Shown here one piece after another: positions 1 to 12,123 of a stretch of 64,000 nt of DNA (the stretch's first letter is position 1; each line of letters opens with the position of its first letter). The translations under genes and the position numbers were made by a program. The stretch spans positions 19,645,513 through 19,709,512 of the forward strand of contig CM042979.1 in NCBI GenBank assembly GCA_023678885.1, given 5' to 3'. The notes beneath the pieces are model-generated. The model made no database searches, was not told the DNA's origin, and was given only the letters and a program-made list of their open reading frames with translations. The stretch is from Pogostemon cablin. Taxonomy: Eukaryota; Streptophyta; Magnoliopsida; Lamiales; Lamiaceae.

Positions 1-1512
1 ATTTGCCCGCCGCACCATAAGCGTGCTTGCGGACTACATTCACAAGCCACCAAAGCTTTCATTAGTGATAAAAAATATATCTTTATCTTTGGATGTAATG
101 AGAGGCTTTTGGTAAGGGTAGGAAGAGTATGGATAAGAGTGACTTATCGAGAGTAAGCAATCAAAGAGATGTCCAACTTCCTCCATTCCTTCGCTTTTCT
201 TTCTTTCTTTCTTTTCTTTGTTGATCACAAGCACTATATCATTATCATTCCACAGTTTTTTAGCTTCTTTTGATTCATGCTTCCTTTTTTTGACGTTTAT
301 AATTTTTCGTGATCATATTGTTATTGACTTGCTCCTTTTCTTGTTTTGAAGGTTGCATGTGCATTCTTGCTTTCGCTCTTTTCATCCTTTCGTGCTTGTT
401 TACCATTTCCCTTCTTCTCTTGCACAACTCAATATCAAACCTTGCGAACCACTATATATATAAGGTTTAAGTGGGTAATCATGACTTGTAATGTGCTTAA
501 TCTACAAGAAATAGGCTTATAATCTTGACTAGGGATAATGTTAATGGTAGGGAAATATTTGGCAATGACTTTCAAATTACAAGGATGACCTTAGATCATT
601 TCACCAACTTCCATTAATCGGGCTCATTCCCGTAGTCCTTGAGCAAGTTCTAGCTTATCAAAGCGCAACCAATCCACTCATGAAGAACTTAACCATAGAT
701 GCACGGTTGAGGCTCAAATGCTCACAATTTTTTGCTCGAACCTTGAGGAACCTATTACACCTTCATTTATCTAAAAATTAAATAATTAAATAGAACATTT
801 CACAATTTTAAAGCATAGAGGTTCTTCACATAATTTGCCATCACTTATCACAAACAATATACCATCACTCATATTAAAAATTGACTCACAACATCCCAAA
901 ACAAATCACTAAACAACCCTATATAAGAATAAAAATAGAAACAAAATATGAAAGCAAAAACTCACCAACAAGAAACAATACAATATGACATGCAATAATG
1001 AAAATCCATCCATCATAAGAAAAGTGAGCACATTTCCACAACATCCATAATAATATAAGCTCAAGTAAATCCCATCACACTCAAACAAAAAATCAAACTA
1101 AAATACCAAAAATAGAATAATGAAATAAAATTGCATAAAACTAAAATAAATCCCAAAAAAGTAAACCTCCTGAATACAAAACAAGTATGAAGTACAAACC
1201 AATCCATAACAAATCAAATCATATTTCTCAATGCTAGCTATCTAATGGAATGATGAGCAACATTAAAACTCCCTTCAAGGCTTTGGAGACGGAAGTGGCT
1301 GGCACGGTTCGTTGCTTGAAAATTCTTGATTATGCTTTAGACTTGGCTCGAGTCCAATACTCAACTCGTGCCTCTGGACGCAGCTCGACTCTTGTTCAAG
1401 ACTCGACCTCGGCATGGTCGAGTCAGTGTTTCTAATGTCCATACATGACTTTCTGTATAGGCTTGATTCGGGCACTCGATCCGAGTTTTCGGCCTCTACT
1501 CGAGTTGAGTTG
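1..1512. other. AT-rich flank with no recognisable gene
   Basis: I see no conserved protein, RNA gene or complete repeat here. The stretch is AT-rich with many A-tracts at 780-1250. The last 200 bases (about 1340-1512) are rich in CTCGAC and GTCGAG words that resemble the short palindromes of the adjacent gypsy family. They may be an older retroelement remnant into which gypsy A inserted. The five bases before the LTR (AGTTG, 1508-1512) would be the left target-site duplication, but the right copy is not in the window. Confidence 0.5.
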
Positions 1513-3345
1513 TGATGAGAGTGAAAATAAGCGTATTTTAGTGTCCAATTTAACACCTTTTTGATAGAAATTATTGTTATATATTAGAACAATTTGATAT
1601 ATGTGAGAAAAAGTTGTGTTTGAGGTGTTTTACTGTATTTTAGGTGGAAAAAAGATCAAAAGTGCAAAGTTGGGGAAAATGTGCAACTTGTGTAGGAATA
1701 CTGAAAAATACACGTCCAATTTGTGTAATTTTTCTGTATTTTTGTGGAGATTTGAACTAGAAATGTAATACATGGTTGGAAAGCCACTGAATAGAGGATC
1801 GTTATGGCATAAGGAACACTTCAATCAGAGTCCAAACGAGAAAGTTATGATCAAAATGGTGACGTCGTGCAAGCTGTGCCGAATAGAACGGCTATGCTAC
1901 TTTTCATGGCTTGTTACACCTTCAAATAATAGAGTTTCTGTGATTTATTTATGTGGATAGAAAGCCAAGGAAGAGGGGAGAACATGAGCATAAGAATCAC
2001 TGAAATTGGAGTTTTGATGTGGAAGTTATGCGTGAAACGGTGAGACTGCGCATGCAGTTCGATCGTAGTTCGAACAAGGCCTTCCAGTTCGACCAAAATC
2101 ACTTTGGTCGAAATAGGACACGAAAATCTATTTTCGACGGGTTTTACACCCCAAGTGTGTGTATTTTCATATTTTTCAAGAAAAAGCTCATCCAAGGTCC
2201 ACAAGGAGAGCTTACAAGTATAAAAGGGGATGCAGATCACACCAAGGGACACAACAACACAATCATCCTACACCCCACAAGGGAGATCACCTCCCAACCA
2301 TCATCCACATTCTTTCCTCCATCCATCCATCACTTTGAAGATTCATCTGCTGAACTAAGAAGAGAACCAAGATGAGCATTCAAGACGGAGAAGGACGTGA
2401 CGACGCCCACATCTAGAGTTTTTATCGCTTCCTAATTTATCTTGTATTTTCCAGACATGTAGGTAAGATCTATCCAACACCCATGATTATTCTTCGTAAC
2501 ATCATGGGCTAGAGCCTTTTTGGTAGATCTAGGGTTTTGAAGGTTCTTATGAATTAATTGAGCTTTCGTGTGTATACTCCATACAATACTACTTGTGAAT
2601 TTATTTTATATAAGACTATACTTTATTAATTCATACTCAGAGTTGTTTTGTGCATCATTAACTGTTATGTAGATTCTGAATACATATCTTGGTTATTAAT
2701 TAAGTGCGTTCACTGCTGAGCAGGATTTTATGTTATGATTCTAAGTGAGGGGACTCCGAAGCTTCATTAGAACTATCTTATATAAATACTTATTAATTGA
2801 ATTCGGGTTAGTAAGTAGGATAAAGAGGATAATTTCATAGTACTTATAAAGGGAGATCATATCGGGTTAGAGTACCAATTGGCTAGGGAAATAATTGATA
2901 CTGATAGTACCTAGAAAGGGGGGTGAATTATATCTCTTGCTCCAAGGTTATTCACACGTGTTACACGCATATTTACTTGTGTCTATAGAGTAGATTTGCA
3001 TGGCTTAGTGATGCGTCCATATTCCACAAGACAGAGTCGGACATTGATACACGAAAGGGAGATTAATGAGTGAAATCGAATTATCCTAAAGCTACCTATT
3101 CTCCATTCTTGAGACACTTTTGTATTCTTCTAGTGTTATTTATTTTATTTGTTATTTTAAATAATTGTTTAGTAGTTGATAATCAAACCTCAAACTTAAT
3201 TTTCTTTCGTCTTAATTAATTTAGTTAATAATTAAATTATACGCCATCCTTTGGGTTCGATATTTAACTTGGTCGCTTGCTTAAGCAGCAACTGATATCC
3301 TTCATACTTGGGAATTAATTTTGCGTGTAAAGAAAACGCGCATCA
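1513..3345 (+). repeat. 5' LTR of gypsy element A
   Basis: The LTR starts with TGATGAGA and ends with CATCA just before the primer site, so it has the TG...CA boundaries of an LTR. It is about 1833 bp long. The same sequence recurs as the partial 5' LTR (6338-7970) and 3' LTR (11879-15591) of gypsy B. Within it, at about 2056-2115, lie several TTCGACC/GGTCGAA words that form short inverted repeats. A 118-codon open frame at 2019-2375 lies wholly inside the LTR and is not treated as a gene. Confidence 0.85.
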
Positions 3346-3351
3346 AGTTTT

Positions 3352-3369
3352 TGGCGCCGTTACCGGGGA
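3352..3369 (+). other. Primer binding site, tRNA-Asp type (gypsy A)
   Basis: The 18 bases beginning TGGCGCCGTTACC are the complement of the 3' end of plant tRNA-Asp(GUC) with one mismatch (A for G). The site lies six bases after the LTR end, as expected for a reverse-transcription primer site. Confidence 0.85.
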
Positions 3370-3509
3370 TGGTTGCTATTATTGATTTTATTATTTCTAG
3401 TTGATTAAGACTTTTATTTGTGATTATTTATCTCTATCTAACCTTGAATTTTTCTGAGGTACTTGTGCACTAGGAAAAGGAAAGGAAGGAATAACACATT
3501 GAGCTAGAC

Positions 3510-4910
3510 ATGGCCGGAGCAAGGTAGAATCCGGATAATGTTTCCATATGTGAAATTTTCACGAGCTATGAGATTGGCAACATGGGTTTGATAGGAGCAA
3601 GGGGGGAAGATGATGATGTTGAGATAAATCCCATTGTTATCAACATAGTGGAGAAAAATCCCTTTTCTGGAGGTTGCTTTGAAGATCCATATCAGCACCT
3701 CAAAAGATTCCTTGGTTATGCAAGCATTTAAAAGGTTGATGGAGCTAATGATAATGCTAGGCGGATCGCCCTATTCAAGTTTTCTTTGATTGATAGGGCA
3801 GAAGCTTGGTATGACACTCTTAATGCCACAGATTGCACTACACGGGAACAACTGCAGCAAAAGTTCTTAGAGAGATACATGCCACCCTTTAAGGTATTTA
3901 GAATGAAGTAAGAGATCACCCAATTTGTTATGAATCAGGAAGAGAAATTTCATGAGACGTGGGATAGGTTAAAGATATGCTCAGGAGGTGTCCACAACAT
4001 GGAATGTCTAAGGCTCAGTACATAAGCATCTTATACTATGGATTGGATTGTGAGTCGTGTGTTCTTATTGATGCATCATCAGGAGGAGCGCTGTTATCTA
4101 AGACAGCACTTGGAGCAGAAAAGTTATTTGAAGACATCTCTATGAATTCACGTGACTGGCCTACAGAAAGAGTAAGAGGATCATATGTACTTGGCAAGGT
4201 GGCGCAGGTTGAACATCAAGTGGTGAAGCCGAATAGAGATGATGAGATCGTCTCTACTCTAGCTAACATCAACAAGCTACTAGAGTCCCAGCAGAAGCAG
4301 ATTGCAAAGTTGACACAAAGGGGGGCCTAATATCCAGCAGCAAGAAGTAAAGAGTGTTGAAGTTACCTTCAATCGATACATGGCAAGGAATGATGCAAGG
4401 GTTGACCGCATCGAAATGAGTATGAATGCTAACCATGCAAATTTATCTAAGCAGTTGAAGGATCTTACCTTTATAATGGGACAGATGGTCGGGAACGTGA
4501 ATCAATTGACACAAACGTTGGAGAAAAGAATGTTCCCATCTCAAGGCATAATGAACCCGAAAGTGTGCAAAGCCATCACATTGAGGTCCGGGACACTGTA
4601 TGAAAGCCCGATGAAGCTGGTGGCCGGAAATAAAGAGATAAAGAGCCAGTTCAACCGCGGTTCGATCAAACATCTTGGTCGAACCATGGTCGAACAAATG
4701 GGAAAAAATAGAAAAATGATAATCTATTTTCTAGCTCACAGTTCGACCAAAGCTCTACAGTTTGACCAGACCTCTCTGGTTGAACTACGGTAGAACTAGC
4801 ACCTGTTGAGCCGAAAGATCGAGTTCAGTTTACAAAGCCCCAATTCAACCAAAACTATGCAGTTCGACCAGACCTCTCTGGTCGAACTAAGGTCGAACCA
4901 GCAATCTCTG
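3510..4910 (+). pseudogene. Gag of gypsy A, 5' part, cut by copia 1
   Basis: This is a structural (capsid) polyprotein of a Ty3/gypsy element. It starts at ATG 3510 (MAGAR), in the same place as the gag of gypsy B. Recognisable gag stretches are GGCFEDPYQHLKRFL, AEAWYDTL, the WDR region, the IDASSGGALLSKTAL motif (about 4065-4106) and NSRDWPTERV (about 4144-4175). A helical segment with SQQKQIAKL and QLKDLTFIMGQM follows. Stops and frameshifts are present: TAG is the sixth codon and another stop lies near 3730. The copy is therefore dead. The 3' part carries repeats of TCGACC/GGTCGA words that encode LGRTMVEQ-like units. The frame is cut at 4910 by copia 1 and resumes at 51748. Confidence 0.85.
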
Positions 4911-6283
4911 TGTTGGATTGCACACTAAAAGTCTAGCTTTAGTATGAACAATATTTTAATAATATTTAAAATGAAAATAATTGATCAAACGATTGTGTCT
5001 TATAATTTATTCATATGTCTGATACAATAGTCCATTTACTTTATATTGTAGATAATATGTTGTGCGACCACACACGGAAAATCATATTATCGATTTCCTT
5101 ATAAAGTATAAATAGATGCTCACAACCGAGATAGACGGGGACTCTATTGGGATGGTTGTAGTGTGATTTGGTATTAGTTTGTCTTGACTATAGAATCACA
5201 TTAGTATGCTTTGTGTATATTGAGCAGGACCGCTTGAGATCGTTCAACTTATACTGACAATATAGGAGAACTTGATCTCAATTATTATGGATATTCGTGC
5301 TCTTAATCCCTATTTAATAACCTCGACACTTAAGGCAGTATGCATTTCTTTGATACATCAATGAGTGAGATTTACATGTATTAAATTAACAAAATTGGTG
5401 AGTTGGGAAATAGTGCTGACTCTATGGTGTGTTGTTGATTGTAGAAGGAATCCGTGTCTGATACAGGTTGATGATGTCCCCTTGAGGAGCTCATAAGGAT
5501 TATCATGTAAATCTTGCAAGTGGATTAATTCCGGCATAATAATGAGGTTTAGTGGTACTACTCTCGGATGAGATATTAATTAATTGAGTTGTCAGTAACT
5601 TAATTAATTAATGAGCATTGTATATCTTAAACATGGGGAGACTAACGGACTCTTAATAAGAAGGAGCTCATAATATAATTATAGGATTAGAGCGGTAGTG
5701 CAGTAATAATATTTTAATGGTATATATTATTATTATTGGACTTAAGTATAAATATTGGGCTAAACTTGGATACTTAAGCCCAATGGAGGCCTTTTCTCAT
5801 GGTCCCTGTTGTAGCCTATAAATAAGTCATCTCAGTTGTCCGGTAACCAAAAAAAAATTCACGCCTAACACTGTGAGGAGGGAAAAGGAATAGCAGATTG
5901 AGAAGATTTTGAAGATCGTCGCCCATATGACGTTAAGATTGGACTTAGAAATACAACAGAAGATCAAGAGGTCATTTTCTACTGTTGTTTGTCAACTTTC
6001 ACAATTTTTCTAAACTCATGTGTAACTCCAAACTGTTCATGTGATACACCGTTCGAATTCACGAAAGAGAGGATCATTTTGGCACAAAGATCACTCAAAT
6101 TGGAGATTGGATGAGGAAGTTATACCCAAAATGGTGAGGTCGCGCATGCGGCTGGTGAGAATTCATTCTCTTCTTCAACATACCCTGGTGAAAGGTAATA
6201 TGATTTTATGTTCTTGCTTTCGCTGATATAGAATCGTATGCAACCCTAATGGTTCACTTTAACCAAATGATCAAACGCCAACA
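4911..6283 (+). repeat. 5' LTR of copia element 1
   Basis: The LTR runs from TGTTGGATTG to CCAACA and is about 1373 bp. It is homologous throughout to 50357-51742, including the segments around 5100-5170 and 5460-5540. Scattered substitutions and small indels separate the two copies. Confidence 0.9.
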
Positions 6284-6284
6284 C

Positions 6285-6297
6285 TTGATATCAGAGC
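6285..6297 (+). other. Primer binding site, tRNA-Met type (copia 1), one base altered
   Basis: TTGATATCAGAGC follows the LTR end directly. It matches the usual plant copia initiator tRNA-Met site TTGGTATCAGAGC with G changed to A at the fourth position. Confidence 0.8.
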
Positions 6298-6337
6298 TTC
6301 GGTTTTGCAGCTAAACGTGACACGTTATGGTAGGATT

Positions 6338-7970
6338 TATGCTGAAAAATGCATGTCCAACTTTTATAATTTTTCTATGTTTTGTGGAGCTCTGAATTGG
6401 ATGTGTATACATAGTTGTAAAGCCACAGAAGAGAGGGTCGTTTTGGCATAAGGAACACCCCAATCGGATTCTAAACGAAAAAGTTATGATCAAAATGGTG
6501 ACGTCGCGCAAGTTGTTCCTACTCAGCATGACTGTGCCACTTTGCATGGCTTCTTACACCTACAATGTTGAATTTTCTCATATTTCTTTATATAGATAGA
6601 AAGCTAAGGAAGAGAGTATCGCGTGAGTGCAAGAATCACTCAAATCAGAGCTCGAATGTGGAAGTTATGTGCGAAACGGTGAGAATGCACACTGCCGCTC
6701 GACCAAGCCGCTCGACCAAGACCTTTTGGTCGAACGGGGACACAGAATCCTATTTTTGGTAATTTCGTATGTCCAATAGTGTGTATTTTCATATTTTCTA
6801 AGAAAAGGCCAATCCAAGGTCCATAAGGAGAGCTTACAAGAATAAAAGGGGATGCAGATCACATCATTATTCATATTGGATACAACACAATCAACATACA
6901 CCACACAAGGGGCGATCACCTCCAACCATCGTCCACATCCTTCTTCCATCCATTCATCACTTTGAAGATTCATTTGCTGAATCAAGAGGAGAACTAAGAG
7001 GAGGATTCAAGATGGAGAAGGACGCGATGACTCCCGAATCTAGGATTTTATTCGTTTTCTAATTTATCTTGTATTTTCCAGATATATGGGTAAGATCTAT
7101 CCAACCCCCATGATTGTTCTTCGCAATATCATGGGCTAGAATCGTTTTAGTAGATCTAGAGTTTTGAAGATTTTATGAATTAATTAAACTCTCTTGTGTG
7201 TCCTCCGTACAACCCCCTTGTGGATTTATTTTATATATGACTATGCGTTTTTAATCCATATTCAGGGTCGTTTTGTGCATCTTCAACTATTATATAGAGT
7301 CTGAGTATATATCTTGGTTGTTGATTGAACGCGTTCACTGCTGGACAGGGTTCCATGTTATGATTCTAAGTGAGGGGACACCGAAACTTCATTAGAACTA
7401 TCATATATGAATGTTTATTAATTGAATTGAATTCGTCTTAATAAGCAGGATAAAGAGAGTAATTTTATAGTACCTATAAAGGGAGATCATATCGAGTTAG
7501 ATTCTAGACGTGGAAAATAATTGATGCTGATAGTACCTAGAAAGGGGGATAAAATTACGTCTCTTGCTCTGAGGTTATTCACACGCATTACACGCATATT
7601 TACTTGTGTCTATTGAGTAGATTTGTATGGTTTAGTGATGCGTCCATAGTCCACAAGGCAGAGTCGGCCTGCACTTGAGAGGAAAGTTAAGTAGTAAAAC
7701 TGGATTACCTTAGAGCTACCTATTCTCAATTCTTGAGCCACTTTCGTATTCTTTTAGTGTTATTTATTTTATTTGTTATTTCAATTAATTGTTTAGTAGT
7801 TGATAATCAAACCTTAAACTTAATTTCCTTTAGTCTTAATTAATTTAGTTAATAATTAATTTGATAATATGCCGTCCTTTGGGATCGATATTTAACTTGG
7901 TCGCTTATCTAAGCTACAATAACATCCTTCATACTTGGGGATTAATTTTGCGTGCAAAAAACATGCATCA
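6338..7970 (+). repeat. Partial 5' LTR of gypsy B
   Basis: The sequence aligns with the A LTR from about base 190 to the CATCA end. The missing start shows a deletion at the junction with the copia 1 leader. The segment at 6690-6745 holds CGCTCGACCAAG and TTGGTCGAAC words, the CTCGACC version of the family palindrome. Confidence 0.8.
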
Positions 7971-7976
7971 AGTTTT

Positions 7977-7994
7977 TGGTGCCTTTGCCGGGGA
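7977..7994 (+). other. Primer binding site, tRNA-Asp type (gypsy B)
   Basis: TGGTGCCTTTGCCGGGGA matches the complement of the tRNA-Asp 3' end with two mismatches, six bases after the LTR. Confidence 0.75.
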
Positions 7995-8143
7995 CAGTTG
8001 TTATTATTAGTTTATTATTTCTAATTTGATTAAGACTTCTATTTGTGATTATTTATTTCTAACTAACCTTAAATTTTTCTGAGGTACTTGTGCACTAGGA
8101 AAAGGAGAGGAAGGAAAGGAAGAAATAACACACAGTGCTAAAC

Positions 8144-9930
8144 ATGGCCGGAGCAATGCAGAATCCGGATAATGTTATCATACGTGAAATTTTTAAATAT
8201 GATGGGATTGGCAACATGGGATGATAGGAGCAAGGGGGGAAGATGATGATTTTGAGATACATCCCGCTCTTATTAACATGGTAGAGAAGAATTCTTTTTC
8301 TGGAGGTTGCTTTGAAGATCCATATTAGCACCTCAAAAGATTTCTTGGTTATGCAAACACTGAAAAAGGTGCTGGAGCTGATGATAATGCTAGGCAGATC
8401 GCCCTATTCAAGTTCTCATTAATTGATAAGGCAGAAGCTTGGTATGGGACTCTTGATGCCACAGATTGTACTACATGGGACTAACTGTAGCAGAAGTTCT
8501 TGGAAAGATACATGACACCCTCAAGGATCTTAAGAATGAAGCAAGAGATCACCCAATTTGTTATGAATCAAGGTGAGAAATTTCATGAGGCGTGGGACAG
8601 GTTTAAAGACATGCTCAGGAGGTGCCCACAGCATGGGATATCTAAGGCTTAGTACATAAGCATCTTCTACTATGGATTTGATTGTGAGTCGCGTGTTCTT
8701 ATTGATGCATCCTCAGGAGGAGCGCTGTTATCTAAGACAGCACTTGAAGCAGAAAAGTTATTTGAAGACATCTTTATGAATTCACGTGACTGGCCTACGG
8801 AAAGAGTGAGAGGACCTTATGTATTGAGTAAGGTAGCACAGGTTGAACATCAAGCGGTGAAGCTAAATAGGAATGATGAGATCGTCTCTAGTCTGGCTAA
8901 AATTAACAAGCTACTAGAGTCCCAGCAGAAGCAGATTATAGAGTTGACACAAAGGGGGCCTATTATGCAGCAGCAAGAAGTGAAGAGTGTTGAAAATACC
9001 TTCAATCAATACATGGCTAGGAATGATGCAAGGGTTGACCACATTGAAGCGAGTATGAATGCTAATCATGCAGATTTATCTAAGCAATTGAAGGACCTTA
9101 CCTTTATAATGGGGCAGATGATCGGGAACGTGAATCAATTAACACAAATATTAGAGAAAAGAATATTCTCATCTCAAGGCATAATGAACTTGAACGAGTG
9201 TAAAGCCATCACATTGAGGTCAGGAACGCAGTACGAAGGTCCAATGATGCCAGTAGACAAAAACAAAGATGGAGTGTCACCGCTCTACCACCGCTCGACC
9301 AAACCCTTAGGTCGAGCAATGGTTGAGCGGTCACCTGTGGAGCAGAACAATCAAAATCAGATTACAGGGTCTCCGCTCAACCAAGAAACATCCTCTCGAC
9401 CAAACCATCTAGGTCGAGCGGAGGTCAAGAGACCGTCTGTAGGACTGAACATCCAGAACCAGATTACAGGTACCCTACTCGACCATTTTCACTTCGCTCA
9501 ACCAGACCACTCAGGTCGAGTGGAGGTCGAACAGCGTCGTTCAGCTCTAGTTTTCGTACAGAATGCTATACCTGATGTTCATAGCACTCCAGTACCTTCT
9601 CAGGAGCAGAATACAGAGCTTAGACTATGGATGGATAATGAAGATGTGGTTTTCTCTCTTGATAGTGCAATGAAGATGCCCATGGAGCCTCAATCATGCG
9701 AGAGCATAGATGTGATTTCTAACTTGTTTAATCTTGATTTTAATAGGACATATGATTCTTAATTTAAGTGAAAGATTGACAAGGAGGAGTCTAGACAGCC
9801 ATTGGAGGAAGGTAATTCTAAGGATCATATACATGTGACCAAGAAATGTGAGGTGCTGAGTGTAGATAAGAAGAGGAAAAGAAAGTATTTGAAGGTGAGG
9901 ATGCGAGAAGATCGTCCTCTGATCAAGTAG
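8144..9930 (+). pseudogene. Gag of gypsy B, long intact C-terminal frame
   Basis: Starting at ATG 8144 (MAGAMQNPDN), the first 600 bases contain frameshifts and stops. From 8776 to 9762 a 328-residue frame is open. It carries NSRDWPTERV, the SLAKINKLLESQQKQI helix, QLKDLTFIMGQMIGNVNQL and a C-terminal region with three imperfect repeats. In those repeats TCGACC...GGTCGA inverted words encode LGRAMVE, LGRAEVK and SGRVEVE. Just upstream are EKFHEAWDRFKDMLRRCPQHG and IDASSGGALLSK, classic plant gypsy gag motifs. No CCHC zinc knuckle is seen. After 9762 the homology to gypsy A continues to about 9930 in other frames (KKRKRKYLKVRMRED). Being open over 328 codons, the C-terminal half has decayed less than the N-terminal half. 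Confidence 0.85.
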
Positions 9931-11878
9931 TCTTCAAAAAGTGGTATTCTATCGTGACTCTCCGACGTTAAACATGAGCGCCTATTGGGGGCTTGTCCAT
10001 TCTATTTTATTGCTTTATTATTTCTTTCGTGTGAGTGAGGAGTTATTATATTTGAGGTGCTCACATTTTGGCAATTACATCTCTTTTCAAACTTAGTTTC
10101 GACTTACGTTTTTACTAAGTTTGGGGTGTGTGATGTACTTACCTCATCTTATGAGCACCAAGAACACCTAGGGTATAATTTTTCCTTTTGTTGGTTGTTT
10201 GTTTGTTAGGAGGTTGATTTTTTGCGGCATATTAATATTTTAACCTGTGTTGATATGTCGATTTTTTGCAACTTAACTAATATTTAGTGTGTTGTGTTGG
10301 TGTGTCTAGTGTGTGGAGTCAATTATATAGTCAATTGAGTCTTTCTTAGAGTTCTTCTATTTTATTATTGATGAATCTTTAATGATGAGTTGTGCTTGAG
10401 TTTTAATAATAGAAAAAGGTAAAAGAGTGGCAAGACGAGTTTTACGCTGAGGCTTGAACTAACCGAGTTGAACAACTCGAGGAGCTCGTCCATACGTTGA
10501 AGAAAAATCAGGTGCCCTCGTTTCCTTATTCTAACTTTTATGTTTGCTTTTAATTCTTGAGAGTGGAAGGATTGAGTTTTTTGATCCATATGAGCTTATA
10601 TTTTTAAGTTGTGCTTGATATTCATATGCTGTTGAAATTAATAAAGGAAGTGTACTTAAGTTATATTGTGATATGAAGTTCTATGTGTACTCGTGGGATA
10701 TTGCTTACCATGAAAGTGCTCTGTTACTTGTTAAAAACCTATGTGAGATTTTGAGCCTTGTTGATCATGTTCATAATCACATGATATTCTTTTCTGGTAA
10801 GTATCGTTCTTGTGTGTGTATTCTAAAACTTGCCTTTTGTCTTACTTGAAACTACATGTGTGTTAGATGATGGGAGATGATTTTAGGCCATCCTTGAATT
10901 TATAAGTCACTAAGCCAAATAATTCCCTACCAAATGATGTTTATCCGTTATTAGCCCCGTTGAGCCTAAAAATCTCATTCTTTGGCAGCCTACAAGAAAT
11001 AACCACTTTGAGCATCTGAATTTTTTGAGCCTTGATTGTCCTTCTAGAAGAGAATTAATGGCTTTCCAAAGTTTGTTGATGGAGTTTGATAACAGCTTGG
11101 AAAGGAATGAAATTGGTGTTGAAATAGTGATTGCGTTTGAAATTGCATCTAAGGAAAATTATAGAGTAGTGCTTAAATCTAGTACTCCATTGAACCAAAC
11201 ACCCTAGGGTAGTGCTTAAATCTAGTACCCTATGGAGGATGCGCGAGGTAGTGCCAGAAACCGGTACCTCAAGAAGGAAAAAAAAAGAAGAAAAAGAAAA
11301 AAGAAGGAAAAAATGTTGTGTTTGAAAGAGAAAAGTAAAAGAGTTGAGGAGGATGTTGTGCTTAATTGAAGTGAGTAAGAAGAATGAAAGATCATGATGG
11401 ATCGCGACTTGAGTGATCAAAAGTTTTGAGTCACTTATCTAAATATTTCCTACCTTAACCAAAGAGCCCAACATTACATTTAAAAAAAAAGTTCTTTTTG
11501 ATCTCATTGTTGAATCATACTTTTAGTGGTGGAGAGTTTGAGATATTTGGCAAGCTTATGGTTACGTTTCACTTGAATTGGATCTGAGCGTAAATACCAT
11601 AATCCATAAGTGTACATCTTTTACACTTGAGTGCGAGTGATATATACTTCCCGTGAGAACATGTCAATGGAGCATTTGAATTGGTGGTAATTATCTTATC
11701 TTGTATGCTATGAATTGATTATTACATGTAATGAGAGTTGCATGACCAAAGTTGAGGACAATTGTATTTTGAAGGGGGTATTGGTCATAGTCTTTGTTTT
11801 CCTGCTAATTTTCTTACTCTCTTTCTCTTTATTTTTATTTTGTTGCCTCGTGACGAGCAACGGGTAAGTTTGGGGGAT
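9931..11878 (+). other. Non-coding 3' spacer and polypurine tract of gypsy B
   Basis: No pol or env domain is visible in any frame. The first 500 bases match the gypsy A sequence after its gag (52276-52786), which shows that this spacer belongs to the family. The segment ends with the purine run AAGTTTGGGGGA (11867-11878), the plus-strand primer directly before the 3' LTR. Confidence 0.7.
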
Positions 11879-12123
11879 TGATGAGAATGAAAATAAGTGT
11901 GTTTTAGTGTCCAATTTAACACCTTTTTGATGGAAAATTATTGTTATATATTAGCACAAACGTCTTATATTCGATATATGTGAGAGAAAGGTGCACTTGA
12001 GGAGTTTTATTGTGTTTTAGGTGGAAAAAGGGATGAAAAGTGCAAAGTTGGAGAAAAGGTGCAATTTGTGCAGTGATGCTGAAAAACACACGTCCAACTT
12101 TTGTAATTTTTTATGTTTGTGTG

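Noticed and set aside
2019..2375. 118-codon open frame
   Set aside because: Lies wholly in the gypsy A LTR and is broken in the homologous LTRs of gypsy B.
3352..3369. tRNA-Asp similarity as a tRNA gene
   Set aside because: Only the 3' 18 bases match and they follow an LTR; it is a primer binding site.
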